DNA of 64,000 nucleotides from Agromyces atrinae (GCF_013407835.1 NZ_JACCBI010000001.1:620001-684000); one strand, 5' to 3'; shown: positions 1-9,249, numbered from the stretch's first letter. Program-made: numbers and translations. Notes: generated by a model not told the origin, from the sequence alone.

Positions 1-194
1 TTTCCGGCGAGGCGGTGCGGCTGGGTCAGTTCGTGAAGTTCGCGGGCCTGCTCGACACCGGCGGCGACGTGAAAGAAGCCATCATCGACGGCTACGTGAC
101 CGTGAACGGCGAGGTCGATCGGCGTCGGGGGCGCCAGCTCCAGTTCGGAGATGTCGTCGGCTACGACGGTCGGCAGTTACGTGTAAGTCGCTAG
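1..194 (+). CDS. S4-domain RNA-binding protein, C-terminal part
   Basis: The window opens inside this gene; reading from base 3 gives about 63 residues to a TAG at 192-194. The visible part is a nearly whole S4 RNA-binding domain (VRLGQFVKFAGLLDTGGDVK, then DGYVTVNGEV and GDVVGYDG), the fold used by ribosomal protein S4 and small YaaA/RluB-like proteins to bind structured RNA. The domain is followed by only a few residues, as in the short stand-alone S4 proteins. The specific RNA target cannot be told. The gene converges on glnA and ends before a strong hairpin. Confidence 0.8.
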   Translation, partial: SGEAVRLGQFVKFAGLLDTGGDVKEAIIDGYVTVNGEVDRRRGRQLQFGDVVGYDGRQLRVSR

Positions 195-204
195 CGCAAC
201 GACA

Positions 205-256
205 GAACCCCGGCCTCGCCGGTCTCGATGTAGAGATCCAGCGAGAACCGGGGTTC
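205..256. terminator. imperfect hairpin between the S4 gene and glnA
   Basis: GAACCCCGG (205-213) pairs with CCGGGGTTC (248-256), and CTCGC (215-219) with GCGAG (241-245), leaving a small internal loop and a 21-nt apical loop. It lies directly downstream of the S4 stop and beyond the main terminator for glnA, so it could back up termination on either strand. There is no U-tract, so the role is tentative. Confidence 0.45.
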
Positions 257-274
257 ATCGGTCGTCTGAGTACG

Positions 275-310
275 ACAGAGGGGCGTGGCCGGATGGCCAC
301 GCCCCTCTGT
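275..310. terminator. bidirectional terminator between convergent S4 gene and glnA
   Basis: A perfect 16-bp inverted repeat: ACAGAGGGGCGTGGCC (275-290), loop GGAT, then the exact complement at 295-310. It sits 12 bases beyond the glnA stop codon and downstream of the S4 gene, so it can serve both convergent transcripts. It lacks a run of T, as is common for hairpin terminators in high-GC actinobacteria. Confidence 0.8.
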
Positions 311-322
311 CACGTCAGGTGA

Positions 323-1747
323 CTAGACGCCGTAGTACAGCTCGAACTCGAACGGGTGGGGACGCTGAGCCAGCGGCTTCAGCTCCTTCTCGCGCTTGTA
401 GTCGATCCAGGTCTCGATGAGCTCCTTGGTGAACACGCCGCCCTCGAGGAGGAAGTCGTGGTCGGCCTCGAGAGCGAGGAGGGCCTCGCCGAGCGAACCG
501 GGAACCTGGGGGATGGACTTGGCCTCCTCGGGGGGAAGCTCGTAGAGGTCCTTGTCGACGGGCTCGTGCGGCTCGATGCGGTTCTTGATTCCGTCGAGGC
601 CGGCCATGAGCTGCGCGGCGAAGGCGAGGTACGGGTTGCCCGAGGCGTCCGGCGCGCGGAACTCGATGCGCTTGGCCTTGGGGTTCGTTCCCGTGATGGG
701 GATGCGGATCGAGGCCGAACGGTTACCGGCCGAGTAGACCAGGTTGACGGGGGCTTCGAAGCCGGGCACGAGGCGGTGGTACGAGTTGACCGTCGGGTTC
801 GTGAACGCGAGCACGGCGGGAGCGTGCTTCAGCAGGCCACCGATGTACCAGCGGGCGATGTCGGAGAGACCGCCGTAGCCGGCCTCGTCGTAGAACAGCG
901 GCTTGCCGTCGTTCCAGAGCGACTGGTGGGTGTGCATGCCCGAACCGTTGTCGCCGAAGAGCGGCTTCGGCATGAACGTCGCGGTCTTGCCCCACTGCTC
1001 GGCCGTGTTCTTGACGATGTACTTGAACTTCAGGATGTCGTCGGCCGAGTGGACCATGGTGTCGAAGCGGTAGTTGATCTCCGCCTGTCCGCCGGTGCCG
1101 ACCTCGTGGTGCGCGCGCTCGAGGATGAGGCCCGCGTCGATGAGCTTGAGCGAGATGTCGTCGCGCAGGTCGGCCTGCTTGTCGACGGGGCTCACGGGGA
1201 AGTAGCCACCCTTGTAGGGCGTCTTGTTGGCGAGGTTTCCGCCCTCTTCCTTGCGGCCGGTGTTCCAGGCGCCCTCTTCGGAGTCGACGCTGTAGAAGCT
1301 CGAGCGCTGGTCGACGTTGTAACGAACGTCGTCGAAGATGTAGAACTCGGCCTCGGGGGCGAAGAACGCGGTGTCGGCGATGCCGGTCGAGGCGAGGTAC
1401 TTCTCAGCTTTCTTGGCGACCTGACGCGGGTCCTTCGAGTAGATCTCACCGTTGCGCGGGTTGTAGATGTCGAAGACCATGATGAGCGTGCGCTCGACGC
1501 GGAAGGGGTCGATGTACGCGGTCGACACGTCAGGGATGAGCTGCATGTCGGACTCGTGGATGTTGGCGAAGCCGCGGATCGACGAACCGTCGAACAGCTG
1601 ACCGACGGTGAAGAACTCCTCGTCGACCGTCGAGGCCGGGATGTTGAAGTGCTGCTGCACACCCGGGAGGTCGGTGAAGCGGATGTCGAGGAACTTGACG
1701 TCCGTCTCCTTGATGAACGTAAGGACTTCGGATGAATCACTGAACAT
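323..1747 (-). CDS. glnA: type I glutamine synthetase
   Basis: Makes glutamine from glutamate, ammonia and ATP; a cytoplasmic dodecamer in this family. 474 residues, the usual length of GSI. Visible motifs are DGSSIRG (53-59), the metal/glutamate region [10 protein letters not shown], the ATP-binding stretch [18 protein letters not shown], and DLYELPPEE with Tyr402, the site that GlnE adenylylates in GSI-beta enzymes, so post-translational control is expected. The ATG at 1747 is chosen because GGAGA (1756-1760) lies 8 nt upstream; a TTG five codons further upstream overlaps that site and is unlikely. The glnA - RDD - DUF4191 - lipA - lipB neighbourhood is the one found around mycobacterial glnA1. 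Confidence 0.97.
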   Translation of the reverse strand: MFSDSSEVLTFIKETDVKFLDIRFTDLPGVQQHFNIPASTVDEEFFTVGQLFDGSSIRGFANIHESDMQLIPDVSTAYIDPFRVERTLIMVFDIYNPRNGEIYSKDPRQVAKKAEKYLASTGIADTAFFAPEAEFYIFDDVRYNVDQRSSFYSVDSEEGAWNTGRKEEGGNLANKTPYKGGYFPVSPVDKQADLRDDISLKLIDAGLILERAHHEVGTGGQAEINYRFDTMVHSADDILKFKYIVKNTAEQWGKTATFMPKPLFGDNGSGMHTHQSLWNDGKPLFYDEAGYGGLSDIARWYIGGLLKHAPAVLAFTNPTVNSYHRLVPGFEAPVNLVYSAGNRSASIRIPITGTNPKAKRIEFRAPDASGNPYLAFAAQLMAGLDGIKNRIEPHEPVDKDLYELPPEEAKSIPQVPGSLGEALLALEADHDFLLEGGVFTKELIETWIDYKREKELKPLAQRPHPFEFELYYGV

Positions 1748-1890
1748 GTGACGTATCTCCAAGAGTGTGCGGAATCTGGATGATTGGCGTGTTCAGACGA
1801 AGGCCTGGGCTGCCGAGTCCGACGCTAACGCCCAGGGGTTTCCCTGCCGTGTCGCAATTGTTTCCGCCATGTTACGCGATGCCCCGACGG

Positions 1891-1896
1891 TAGAAT
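1891..1896 (+). promoter_or_regulatory. -10 box for leaderless start of the RDD gene
   Basis: TAGAAT followed by 7 nt and then the GTG at 1904. Transcription starting 7-8 nt after the box would begin at the start codon itself, and no ribosome binding site is visible. Confidence 0.6.
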
Positions 1897-1903
1897 TTCA
1901 CGA

Positions 1904-2344
1904 GTGAGCTCCTCAGGATCGAAACCCACCACCTTCGGCGAACTGGCACCGAGCCGTTGGCCGGGGGAGCGACTCGGCCTTCCCGAGCGGGGTCAGCACT
2001 CCGTCGCTCGCGTCGGGCGACGGATCGCGGCGCTCGTCGTCGACTACGGCCTGGCGGTCGTGATCGCGCTGCTGTTCGCGCCGTACGAGTCCGCAGCGCA
2101 CTCGCTCATCACGATCGGTGTCTTCGCGCTCATGCAGATGATCTTCATCCCCACGATCGGCGGCAGCATCGGACACCGCCTGCTCGGCATGCGCATCGTG
2201 CCGATCAGCGGAGGGTGGGTCGGCCTGTGGCGACCCGTCGTCCGATCGCTGCTTCTCGCCATCGTCATCCCGGCTCTCGCCTGGGATTCCGACCAGCGCG
2301 GCTTCCACGACAAGGTCGCAGGAACCGTCCTCATCCGGGCCTGA
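1904..2344 (+). CDS. RDD family membrane protein
   Basis: 146 residues. The N-terminal 35 residues are soluble, followed by RIAALVVDY (the Arg and Asp of the RDD motif) leading into a first membrane helix. A second helix lies around residues 68-85 and a third around 107-125, with GHRLLGMRIV between them, a hallmark loop of RDD proteins. RDD proteins are small integral membrane proteins of mostly unknown function; some are ion exchangers. It is divergent from glnA and convergent with DUF4191, as in mycobacteria. The GTG start fits the leaderless promoter at 1891-1896. Confidence 0.85.
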   Translation: MSSSGSKPTTFGELAPSRWPGERLGLPERGQHSVARVGRRIAALVVDYGLAVVIALLFAPYESAAHSLITIGVFALMQMIFIPTIGGSIGHRLLGMRIVPISGGWVGLWRPVVRSLLLAIVIPALAWDSDQRGFHDKVAGTVLIRA

Positions 2345-2352
2345 CGCCCGGC

Positions 2353-2376
2353 GGTGCTGATCGAGAGATCAGCGCC
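2353..2376. terminator. bidirectional terminator between RDD and DUF4191 genes
   Basis: GGTGCTGATC, loop GAGA, GATCAGCGCC: a 10-bp stem (one G-T pair) sitting in the 38-bp gap between the two convergent stop codons. Confidence 0.7.
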
Positions 2377-2382
2377 GAGCGA

Positions 2383-3096
2383 TCAGCGGATCTTGCCGCG
2401 CTGCGGGCGCGCGCGCAGCGGGTCGATACCCTTGGGGATCGGCAGCTGCGTCTGGAGCGAGTTCAGACGATTGTTGACCGCGACGACCTCGGGCTTCGTG
2501 ATCGCCTTCTTGGTCTTCTTGAGCGCCGGGCCCAAGCGGTGCAGTTCGACCTCGCCGGCACCGTGGCCGACGGCGATCGTCGATACGGGAACGTTGGGGA
2601 GGATGCGCGCGACCTTCCGCTTCTCCTCCTCGAGCATGCGCTGGGTACGCGTCTGCGGGCCCTCGCTGATGAGCACGACACCACCGCGGCCGACGGCGCG
2701 GTAGACGGCGTCCTGGGTCTTGGCGTTGACGGCGACGGGCATCTCGTTGCCGATCCAGCCGCGACGCAGGCCGCTCTTCAGCACGGCACCCACGGCGCCC
2801 GGCTGCCCGTCGATCTGCGAGTAGGCGGCGCGCTCGGCGCGACGACCCAGGATGATCATCGCGACGAGGATGCCGGCGAGGAGGCCGGCGATGACCCAGA
2901 GGGCGATCGTGAAGCCGTTGCCTCCGCTGAGCAGGATGCCGACGCCCACTCCGAGGATGATCGGGCCGACGAGGCCCAACAGAATCCACCACTGCGCCTT
3001 CGAGTCGTAGCGACGGGTCATCTGGAAGACCTGCCACATCTGCTTGATGCGACCGGGTTCCTTCGTCACGGAGGACGACTCCTTCTTGCGTGCCAT
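2383..3096 (-). CDS. DUF4191 membrane protein
   Basis: 237 residues of unknown function, of the family annotated DUF4191 (Rv2219-like). It starts MARKKESSSV with a basic N-terminus. Two adjacent membrane helices at roughly residues 43-65 and 68-88 are followed by a soluble C-terminal domain of about 140 residues containing GRRAERAAYSQIDGQPGA and VGRGGVVLISEGP. The family sits next to lipA in many actinobacteria but has no proven role. A longer reading frame upstream is ignored because a TATTCT box lies 7 nt before this ATG. Confidence 0.85.
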   Translation of the reverse strand: MARKKESSSVTKEPGRIKQMWQVFQMTRRYDSKAQWWILLGLVGPIILGVGVGILLSGGNGFTIALWVIAGLLAGILVAMIILGRRAERAAYSQIDGQPGAVGAVLKSGLRRGWIGNEMPVAVNAKTQDAVYRAVGRGGVVLISEGPQTRTQRMLEEEKRKVARILPNVPVSTIAVGHGAGEVELHRLGPALKKTKKAITKPEVVAVNNRLNSLQTQLPIPKGIDPLRARPQRGKIR

Positions 3097-3103
3097 GCCG
3101 ACA

Positions 3104-3109
3104 AGAATA
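3104..3109 (-). promoter_or_regulatory. -10 box for leaderless start of DUF4191 gene
   Basis: On the minus strand TATTCT is followed by 7 nt (TGTCGGC) and the ATG at 3096. No Shine-Dalgarno sequence is present in the spacer. Confidence 0.55.
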
Positions 3110-3168
3110 CCGGGGCCGGAGGATCGTGCCGACCGTGTTCGCCGACCGCGTGGAGACACGCGCCGGTG

Positions 3169-4158
3169 TCATCCCACCGCCTGGGGAAAACCGCCCTCCT
3201 CGACATTCAGGTGCGACAACCGGTCGGGGATCGGACGCCCGCTCCGGCGCATCGCCTTCGCCCAGAGTCTGCCTGCGCGATAGGACGAGCGCACGAGCGG
3301 GCCGGAGAGCACGCCGGCGAATCCGATGGCCTCGGCCTCCGCGCTCAACTCGACGAACTCCTCGGGGCGCACCCAGCGAGCGACGGGCAGATGGCGGGGG
3401 CTCGGGCGCAGGTACTGGGTGATCGTGATGATGTCGGCGCCGGCCTCGTGCAGATCGCGGAGTGCTGTCGACACCTCGTGCCGCTCCTCGCCCATGCCGA
3501 GGATGAGGTTCGACTTCGTGATGAGTCCCGCGTCCCGAGCTTGGGTGATGACGTCGAGCGAGCGCTCGTAGCGGAATGCGGGTCGGATCCGCTTGAAGAT
3601 GCGAGGGACCGTCTCGACGTTGTGCGCGAACACCTCGGGACGTGCGGAGAACACCTCGCCGAGAAGTGCGGGATTGCCCGAGAAGTCGGGTACGAGGATC
3701 TCGACCCCAGTGCCGGGGTTCGCGTCGTGGATGCGCCTGATCGTCTCGGCGTAGAGCCAGGCGCCCTCATCGGGGAGGTCGTCACGAGCGACTCCCGTCA
3801 CCGTCGCGTAGCGCAGCTGCATCGTCGCGACCGATTCCGCGACCCGCCGCGGCTCGTCGATGTCGTAGTCGGCGGGCTTGCCCGTGTCGATCTGGCAGAA
3901 GTCGCATCGGCGAGTGCATTGCGAGCCGCCGATCAGGAAGGTCGCTTCGCGATCCTCCCAGCACTCGAAGATGTTGGGGCATCCGGCTTCCTGGCACACC
4001 GTGTGCAATTCCTCGCCTTTCACGAGGTCCTGGAGTCGACGGTATTCCGGCCCCATCTTCGCGCGGGTCTTGATCCATTCCGGCTTCTTCTCGATGGGCG
4101 TCTCCGAGTTGCGGATCTCGAGGCGGAGCATGCGACGCCCGTCGGGCGCGGCGGTCAT
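3169..4158 (-). CDS. lipA: lipoyl synthase
   Basis: Radical-SAM enzyme that inserts two sulfurs into protein-bound octanoyl groups to make lipoate. 329 residues, normal length. The auxiliary 4Fe-4S cluster ligands are Cys55, Cys60 and Cys66 ([12 protein letters not shown]), and the radical-SAM cluster ligands are Cys81, Cys85 and Cys88 (CTRRCDFC). The C-terminal RSSY serine that ligates the auxiliary cluster is present. Its start overlaps the lipB stop by four bases (ATGA), so the two are translationally coupled. Its products, lipoyl groups, are used by the E2 encoded 2.2 kb away. Confidence 0.97.
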   Translation of the reverse strand: MTAAPDGRRMLRLEIRNSETPIEKKPEWIKTRAKMGPEYRRLQDLVKGEELHTVCQEAGCPNIFECWEDREATFLIGGSQCTRRCDFCQIDTGKPADYDIDEPRRVAESVATMQLRYATVTGVARDDLPDEGAWLYAETIRRIHDANPGTGVEILVPDFSGNPALLGEVFSARPEVFAHNVETVPRIFKRIRPAFRYERSLDVITQARDAGLITKSNLILGMGEERHEVSTALRDLHEAGADIITITQYLRPSPRHLPVARWVRPEEFVELSAEAEAIGFAGVLSGPLVRSSYRAGRLWAKAMRRSGRPIPDRLSHLNVEEGGFPQAVG

Positions 4159-4790
4159 GCGGTCACCGCCAGTACGGAGCGGAACGCGTTCTCGACGTGT
4201 TGGATCATGTCGCCGGGGGAGACGCGACGGCCGAGGACGCGCGAGATGGTCGTCACCCCTGCATCACGGATGCCGCACGCGATGATGCTGTCATAGGGAT
4301 CGAGCGAGTTGTCGCAGTTGAGCGCGAAGCCGTGCATGCTCACCCCCTCGGCGATCCGCACTCCGATCGCGGCGATCTTGTCCTCGTGGCCGGCGGGACC
4401 GAACCAGACCCCGCTTCGCCCGGGAACACGCACACCGGCGACCCCGATGTCGGCGAGGGCGATGATTAGGACCTCTTCGAGTCGGCGCACGTGGGCGACG
4501 ACGTCCACCGGTTCGGGAAGGCGCACGATGGGATACCCGATCAGCTGCCCGGGCCCGTGCCAGGTGATCTTGCCGCCTCGATCGACGTCGATGACGGGTG
4601 TGCCGTCGGTCGGTCTCTCGTCGGGCGACGTGCGTCGGCCCGCGGTATAGACGGAGGGGTGCTCCAGAAGGAGGACGGTGTCGGGGCTTTCGCCCGCGAC
4701 GACCGCGCGATGGACGGCGCGCTGAAGGTCGAGACCCTCTCGGTACGGCACGGAGTTGGCGCTTAGCCCCGCGACGACGAAGTCGAGCAT
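4155..4790 (-). CDS. lipB: octanoyl-[ACP]:protein N-octanoyltransferase
   Basis: Transfers octanoate from acyl carrier protein to lipoyl domains, the step before LipA. 211 residues. Motifs: [16 protein letters not shown] (72-87), Lys138 in [10 protein letters not shown] and the acyl-thioester Cys172 in SIIACGI, the Cys/Lys dyad of the family. First gene of the lipB-lipA pair. A TAGACT box 6 nt before the ATG suggests a leaderless mRNA. Confidence 0.96.
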   Translation of the reverse strand: MLDFVVAGLSANSVPYREGLDLQRAVHRAVVAGESPDTVLLLEHPSVYTAGRRTSPDERPTDGTPVIDVDRGGKITWHGPGQLIGYPIVRLPEPVDVVAHVRRLEEVLIIALADIGVAGVRVPGRSGVWFGPAGHEDKIAAIGVRIAEGVSMHGFALNCDNSLDPYDSIIACGIRDAGVTTISRVLGRRVSPGDMIQHVENAFRSVLAVTA

Positions 4791-4796
4791 GACATC

Positions 4797-4802
4797 AGTC
4801 TA
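4797..4802 (-). promoter_or_regulatory. -10 box for leaderless lipB-lipA transcript
   Basis: TAGACT on the minus strand with a 6-nt spacer (GATGTC) to the lipB ATG. It lies in the 55-bp gap shared with the divergent pseudokinase gene. Confidence 0.6.
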
Positions 4803-4845
4803 GGAGCCTCGTCTCGTCCTCCACAGCGCAGGCGTAACCGTTCAC

Positions 4846-6354
4846 GTGCACAGATCGTCACCGCCCGAGCGGTGGACGCTGCGGCACGCTGTGAGGCTGT
4901 CCGACGTGGGCAGACGACGAGTGGATGACAGGGGCGGGCGCGACACGGATGCATCGGCGGGTGGCCCCGTGCCGGCGACGATCGCCGGCTATCGCGTCGT
5001 CAGGCGGCTCGGCGCGGGAGGGCGGGTCGAGGTGTACCTGGCACGGCGAGATGATGCTCCCGATGAGGAGCCCGTCGCTGTGCGGGTGTATCGCAGGGCG
5101 GACGACGACGTGACGGCCCTCGAACTCGAAGCCCTCGATCGTGTCGACGGTCGAGGATGGCCGCGCCTCATCGACCTCAGCAGCATGCCGGACGGCCGCC
5201 TGTGCGTGGTGCAGGAGGTCTTCGGCGGGCCGTCTCTCGCGTCGATCCTCCACCAGAGGAGGCTCTCCGTGAACGAAGCCGTAACGGTCTCCGCCTCGCT
5301 CGTCCAAGCCGTCGCCGCCCTCCACGCCGTCGGCTTCGTCTACGGTCGGATGCGTTCGTCGGCGGTGCAGTTCTCCGCCGACGGCCGACCGGCGTTCGTG
5401 GGCGCGGGTGCCGTCGTCCGGCACGCGCTGCCCGACGGCACGAGCGATCTCGGCGCCGTTCGCGCCGACCATGAGCATCTCGCCGAACTGCTCGACGGCG
5501 TCTGGGCGGGCATCGAGCGCGCACCCGGCGCCGTCGCACCGGCGGAATGGCTACGCGAGCGGATCGCCACGCGGCCGTTCGTCGCGTGCCTCGCCGAACT
5601 GGAGCGGGTCGTGTTCGACATCGCGTCGCCCGCCGCGGTCGATCTGAATCCGGTGGTGCACCCTGAGCCTGTTCCGGTCACGCGACGGTCGACGAAATCG
5701 GCAGCGACGATCGCACCGACGGCGCGAGCGCGGTCCGTCGTTCCGGACGATCTGCTCGAGACGATCGCGGCGCTCCTCGAGACGTCATGGGTCGCTGCGG
5801 CTCGAACACGACTGAGTCGCCTGCTCGCAGCGCGCCGACCCGTCGTGATCGTCGGCGCATGCATCGCGGCGGCGAGCTCCGTCGTGCTCCTCACCGTGGT
5901 GCCTCCGAGCTCGCCCGCGGTGGATGCCGCGAGCGAGTCGTCGAGCGTCGTCACCGAGCCATCGGAAGCGCCGAAGCCGCAGCAGACGAGCGCCGGCGCG
6001 CGCGGTACGGAGATCGCTGAGAAGGCCACCGACGACGCCGTCACCGCACTCCGCGGGCTTCTCGAGCGTCGCGCCGAGTGCAGGGCGGAACTATCGGTGA
6101 GCTGCCTCGAGGCGATCGAGCAGCCGGGATCGGCCATTCTCGACGCGGATCGCCGAGCGATCATCGCCGCTCAGAACGGTGAACAGATCGACGAGTTGCC
6201 TCGCACGTGGGAGGCGGAGATCCGGGTCACGGGAACCATGGGCGAAGCCGTGCTCCTGTCGATCGATGCTCTGCCGGGAGACAGCGAACCGGCCTCGGCC
6301 CTCATCGTGAGGGGCGAGGCCGGTTGGCGTCTGCGAGAGATCTTCGCGGAGTGA
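4846..6354 (+). CDS. membrane-anchored pseudokinase with extracellular domain
   Basis: 502 residues. Residues about 45-270 align with the Hanks-type protein kinase fold: YRVVRRLGAGG is the glycine-rich loop and EEPVAVRVYRR the VAIK strand with Arg for Lys. The catalytic loop normally reading HGDLKPSN is YGRMRSSA, and the DFG region is FVGAGAV. The ATP-anchoring Lys, catalytic Asp, loop Asn and metal-binding Asp are therefore all lost, so this is a pseudokinase. A single membrane helix follows at about 331-355, then a Ser/Thr-rich linker and an extracellular domain of about 115 residues (Cys pair around CRAELSVSC), possibly NTF2/SnoaL-like. The GTG start is uncertain; in-frame GTGs lie downstream. 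Its stop abuts the sucB stop with no gap. Confidence 0.75.
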   Translation: MHRSSPPERWTLRHAVRLSDVGRRRVDDRGGRDTDASAGGPVPATIAGYRVVRRLGAGGRVEVYLARRDDAPDEEPVAVRVYRRADDDVTALELEALDRVDGRGWPRLIDLSSMPDGRLCVVQEVFGGPSLASILHQRRLSVNEAVTVSASLVQAVAALHAVGFVYGRMRSSAVQFSADGRPAFVGAGAVVRHALPDGTSDLGAVRADHEHLAELLDGVWAGIERAPGAVAPAEWLRERIATRPFVACLAELERVVFDIASPAAVDLNPVVHPEPVPVTRRSTKSAATIAPTARARSVVPDDLLETIAALLETSWVAAARTRLSRLLAARRPVVIVGACIAAASSVVLLTVVPPSSPAVDAASESSSVVTEPSEAPKPQQTSAGARGTEIAEKATDDAVTALRGLLERRAECRAELSVSCLEAIEQPGSAILDADRRAIIAAQNGEQIDELPRTWEAEIRVTGTMGEAVLLSIDALPGDSEPASALIVRGEAGWRLREIFAE

Positions 6355-7809
6355 TCAGAGACCGAGGTCGCCCTCGAAGTCGCCCTCTTCGAGGCGAGCC
6401 TTGATCGTGGTGAGGAAGCGAGCGGCATCCGCACCGTCGATGATGCGGTGGTCGTACGAGAGGGCCAGGTAGACCGTCGAACGAATACCGATCGAGTCGA
6501 ATCCGTCTTCGCTCACGACGACGGGCTTCTTGACGACGACACCGGTGCCGAGGATCGCGCTCTGCGGCAGGAACACGACGGGCGTGTCGAACAGCGCGCC
6601 GCGCGAGCCCGTGTTGGTGAGCGTGAAGGTGCCGCCGGCGAGCTCGTCGGGCTTCAGCTTGTTGTCGCGCGTGCGAGCGGCGAGGTCGGCGATCTGGGCG
6701 GCGAAGCCCGCGATGTCGAGGTCGCCCGCGTTGCGGATCACCGGTGTGAGGAGACCGCGCTCGGTGTCGACCGCGATCGAGATGTTCTCGCTCTCGGGGT
6801 AGACGATCGAGTCGCCGTCGACGGTCGAGTTGATGATCGGGTACGCCTTGAGCGCCTCAGCCGCAGCGAGACCGAAGAACGGCAGGAAGGACAACTTGTT
6901 GCCGGTCTTCTGGAGGAATTCGCCCTTGACCTTGTCACGGAGGCGAGCGACGCGAGTCACGTCGACCTCGACGACCGTGGTGAGCTGAGCCGTCGACTGC
7001 ATCGACGCCACAGCGCGCTCGGCGACGACCTTGCGAAGACGCGTCATGGCGACGGTCGTGCCACGCAGAGGCGAGATCGGTGCGGCTTCGCGGGCCGGAG
7101 CCGACGAACCCGACTGGGCTGCGAGCACGTCCTGCTTGCGGATGCGTCCGCCGACGCCGGTGCCGGTGACGTTGGCCAGATCGACGCCCTGCTCGTTGGC
7201 GAGCTTGCGCACGATCGGAGTGACGTATCCGCTCGTAGCAGCGTGCGAACCCGTTGCGGCCGGTGCGGGTGCGGCAGCAGCGGCGGGCGCCGGTGCAGCA
7301 GCCGGTGCCGGTGCGGCAGCCGGAGCGGCAGCCGGTGCCGGTGCGGCAGCCGGAGCGGCGGGTGCCGGCGCGGCGGCCGGGGGAGCAGCGGCCGGTGCCG
7401 GTGCCGCGGCGGGCGCCGGTGCGACAGGAGCCGGAGCAGCGGGTGCGGCCGGCGCCTCGGGCTCGGGCGCGGCGGGTGTCTCAGCGGCGGGAGCCTCAGC
7501 AGCAGGTGCTTCAGCCGGTGCCTCGGCGGGAGCTGCCGGTGCCTCCTCTGCGGGGGCGTCAGCGGATCCGCTGCCGTCGCCGATCGTGACGAGGGCGGTT
7601 CCCACCTCGACGGTCTCGTCCTCCTGGACGAGGATCGCCTCGATGACGCCGGCGACCGGCGAGGGGATCTCGGTGTCGACCTTGTCGGTCGATACCTCGA
7701 GCAGGGGCTCGTCGACCTCGACGCGGTCGCCCACGTTCTTCAGCCAGCGGGTGACCGTGCCTTCCGTGACACTCTCTCCGAGTGCCGGGAGGCTGACGGA
7801 TTCGCTCAT
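6355..7809 (-). CDS. sucB: dihydrolipoamide acyltransferase (E2, succinyltransferase type)
   Basis: E2 core of a 2-oxo acid dehydrogenase complex. Residues 1-80 form one lipoyl domain (lipoyl Lys in STDKVDTEI). Residues about 85-190 are an Ala/Pro-rich flexible linker, then a peripheral-subunit-binding domain ([20 protein letters not shown]) and the catalytic acyltransferase domain ending with the active-site motif SYDHRIIDG. Annotated sucB in actinobacteria, although mycobacterial DlaT-type E2s of this layout also serve pyruvate dehydrogenase. Upstream of it on the same strand is lpdA (E3), 66 bp away. The lipoate genes are 1.5 kb distant, so lipoate synthesis and use are clustered. No terminator separates it from the convergent pseudokinase. 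Confidence 0.93.
   Translation of the reverse strand: MSESVSLPALGESVTEGTVTRWLKNVGDRVEVDEPLLEVSTDKVDTEIPSPVAGVIEAILVQEDETVEVGTALVTIGDGSGSADAPAEEAPAAPAEAPAEAPAAEAPAAETPAAPEPEAPAAPAAPAPVAPAPAAAPAPAAAPPAAAPAPAAPAAAPAPAAAPAAAPAPAAAPAPAAAAAPAPAATGSHAATSGYVTPIVRKLANEQGVDLANVTGTGVGGRIRKQDVLAAQSGSSAPAREAAPISPLRGTTVAMTRLRKVVAERAVASMQSTAQLTTVVEVDVTRVARLRDKVKGEFLQKTGNKLSFLPFFGLAAAEALKAYPIINSTVDGDSIVYPESENISIAVDTERGLLTPVIRNAGDLDIAGFAAQIADLAARTRDNKLKPDELAGGTFTLTNTGSRGALFDTPVVFLPQSAILGTGVVVKKPVVVSEDGFDSIGIRSTVYLALSYDHRIIDGADAARFLTTIKARLEEGDFEGDLGL
7255..7560. repeat. Ala-Pro codon repeat in the E2 linker
   Basis: A low-complexity tract made of iterated GCx/CCx codons encoding runs of A, P and E ([12 protein letters not shown] type). 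It encodes the swinging-arm linker of the E2 protein. Repeats of this kind vary in copy number by slippage. Confidence 0.85.
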
Positions 7810-7875
7810 GCGATTGTCTCCTTCACAGCGTGTGACGCTTCTTAGCTTATTAGTCGGTGCCGGCGGGCCGGCGGA

Positions 7876-9249
7876 TCAGATCGCGTGGAGCGGCTTGCCG
7901 GCGAGCATGAGGAATGCCTCGCCGAGAGCCTCGTTCTGGGTGGGGTGCGCGTGGATGAACGGCGCGATGTCTTCGGGGTACGCCTCCCAGTTCACAGCGA
8001 GCTGGGCTTCGCCGATGAGCTCACCGACGCGTGCACCGATCATGTGGACGCCGAGCACGGGGCCGTCGTTCACGCGGACCACCTTGATGGAGCCTGCGGT
8101 TCCGATGATGTGGCTCTTGCCGTTGCCCGCGAGGTTGAAGTCGTAGGTCGAGATCGCGTCGGCGCCGTACTTCTCGGCGGCCTTCGCCGTCGTGAGACCG
8201 ACGGAGGCGACCTCGGGGTCGCTGTAGGTGACCTTGGGGATGTTGGCGTCTTCGACGACGATCGGGTTGAGACCGGCGATCTCTTCCGCGACGAAGATTC
8301 CCTGCTGGAAGCTGCGGTGCGCGAGCTGCAGGCCGGGGACGATGTCGCCGACGGCGTAGACGCCGGGGATGTTGGTCGCGAGGCGCTCGTCGGTGATGAC
8401 GAATCCGCGGTCGAGCGTGATGCCGACCTCGTCGTAGCCGAGGCCCGACGTCGAGGGGCCACGACCGACGGCGACGAGGAGCAGGTCGGCCTCGATCGTC
8501 TTTCCGTCTTCGAGGGTGACGACGACACCGGACTCGTTCTGGGTCACGCCCTGGAATCGAACGCCGAGCGAGAACTCGATGCCGCGCTTGCGGAACGCAC
8601 GCTCGAACTGCTTGGAGATCGACTCCTCCTCGTTGGGGACGAGGTGGGGGAGCGCTTCGATGATGGTGACGTCGGCACCGAACGACTTCCAGACGCTCGC
8701 GAACTCGACGCCGATGACGCCGCCGCCGAGGATGGCGACCTTGTTCGGCACGAAGTCGAGCTCGAGTGCCTGCTCGCTCGTGATGACGCGGCCGCCGATC
8801 TCGAGGCCGGGGAGCGAACGCGAGTACGACCCGGTCGCGAGGATGACGTGCTTGCCCACGATGCGGTCGTCGCCGACCTGGACCGTGGTGGGGGAGACGA
8901 GCTTGCCTGCGCCCTCGATGACGGTGATGCCGCGAGCCTTGATCAGGCCCTGGAGGCCCTTCCACTTGCTCGAGACGATGCCCTCGCGGTACGAGGTCAC
9001 AGCCGAGATGTCGATTCCCTCGAACGTGGCGTTGACGCCGTACTTCTCCGACTCGCGGGCCACGTCGGCGACCTCGGCGGAGTGGAGGAGGGCCTTCGTC
9101 GGGATGCAACCCCGGTGCAGACACGTTCCGCCGAGCTTGTCCTTCTCGACGAGTCCGACGGTGAAGCCCAACTGGACGGCGCGCAGCGCGGCTGCATAGC
9201 CACCGCTTCCGCCGCCGAGAACGACGATGTCGAAGTTCTGCTCTGACAC
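7876..9249 (-). CDS. lpdA: dihydrolipoyl dehydrogenase (E3)
   Basis: FAD enzyme that reoxidises dihydrolipoamide with NAD+. 457 residues from the GTG at 9249, which has GGGAGAT upstream; an in-frame ATG 12 codons earlier lies over the leader. FAD-binding GGGSGG (12-17), the redox disulfide Cys43/Cys48 in GGTCLHRGCIP, the NAD-binding GGGVIGVEFAS and the C-terminal catalytic HAHPTQNE are all intact. It forms a unit with the downstream E2 gene. Confidence 0.96.
   Translation of the reverse strand: MSEQNFDIVVLGGGSGGYAAALRAVQLGFTVGLVEKDKLGGTCLHRGCIPTKALLHSAEVADVARESEKYGVNATFEGIDISAVTSYREGIVSSKWKGLQGLIKARGITVIEGAGKLVSPTTVQVGDDRIVGKHVILATGSYSRSLPGLEIGGRVITSEQALELDFVPNKVAILGGGVIGVEFASVWKSFGADVTIIEALPHLVPNEEESISKQFERAFRKRGIEFSLGVRFQGVTQNESGVVVTLEDGKTIEADLLLVAVGRGPSTSGLGYDEVGITLDRGFVITDERLATNIPGVYAVGDIVPGLQLAHRSFQQGIFVAEEIAGLNPIVVEDANIPKVTYSDPEVASVGLTTAKAAEKYGADAISTYDFNLAGNGKSHIIGTAGSIKVVRVNDGPVLGVHMIGARVGELIGEAQLAVNWEAYPEDIAPFIHAHPTQNEALGEAFLMLAGKPLHAI

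Noticed and set aside
356..1735. 459-codon open frame antisense to glnA
   Set aside because: It is the mirror of a strongly conserved gene; long antisense frames are expected at this GC content and its product is a low-complexity Val/Glu/Arg/Leu sequence.
1957..4296. 779-codon plus-strand frame spanning RDD, DUF4191, lipA and lipB
   Set aside because: It runs through four well-supported genes in a non-coding frame.
6448..7845. 465-codon frame antisense to sucB, with a long Arg/Gly/Cys/Ser stretch
   Set aside because: The odd composition is simply the complement of the Ala-Pro linker codons; no start signal or domain.
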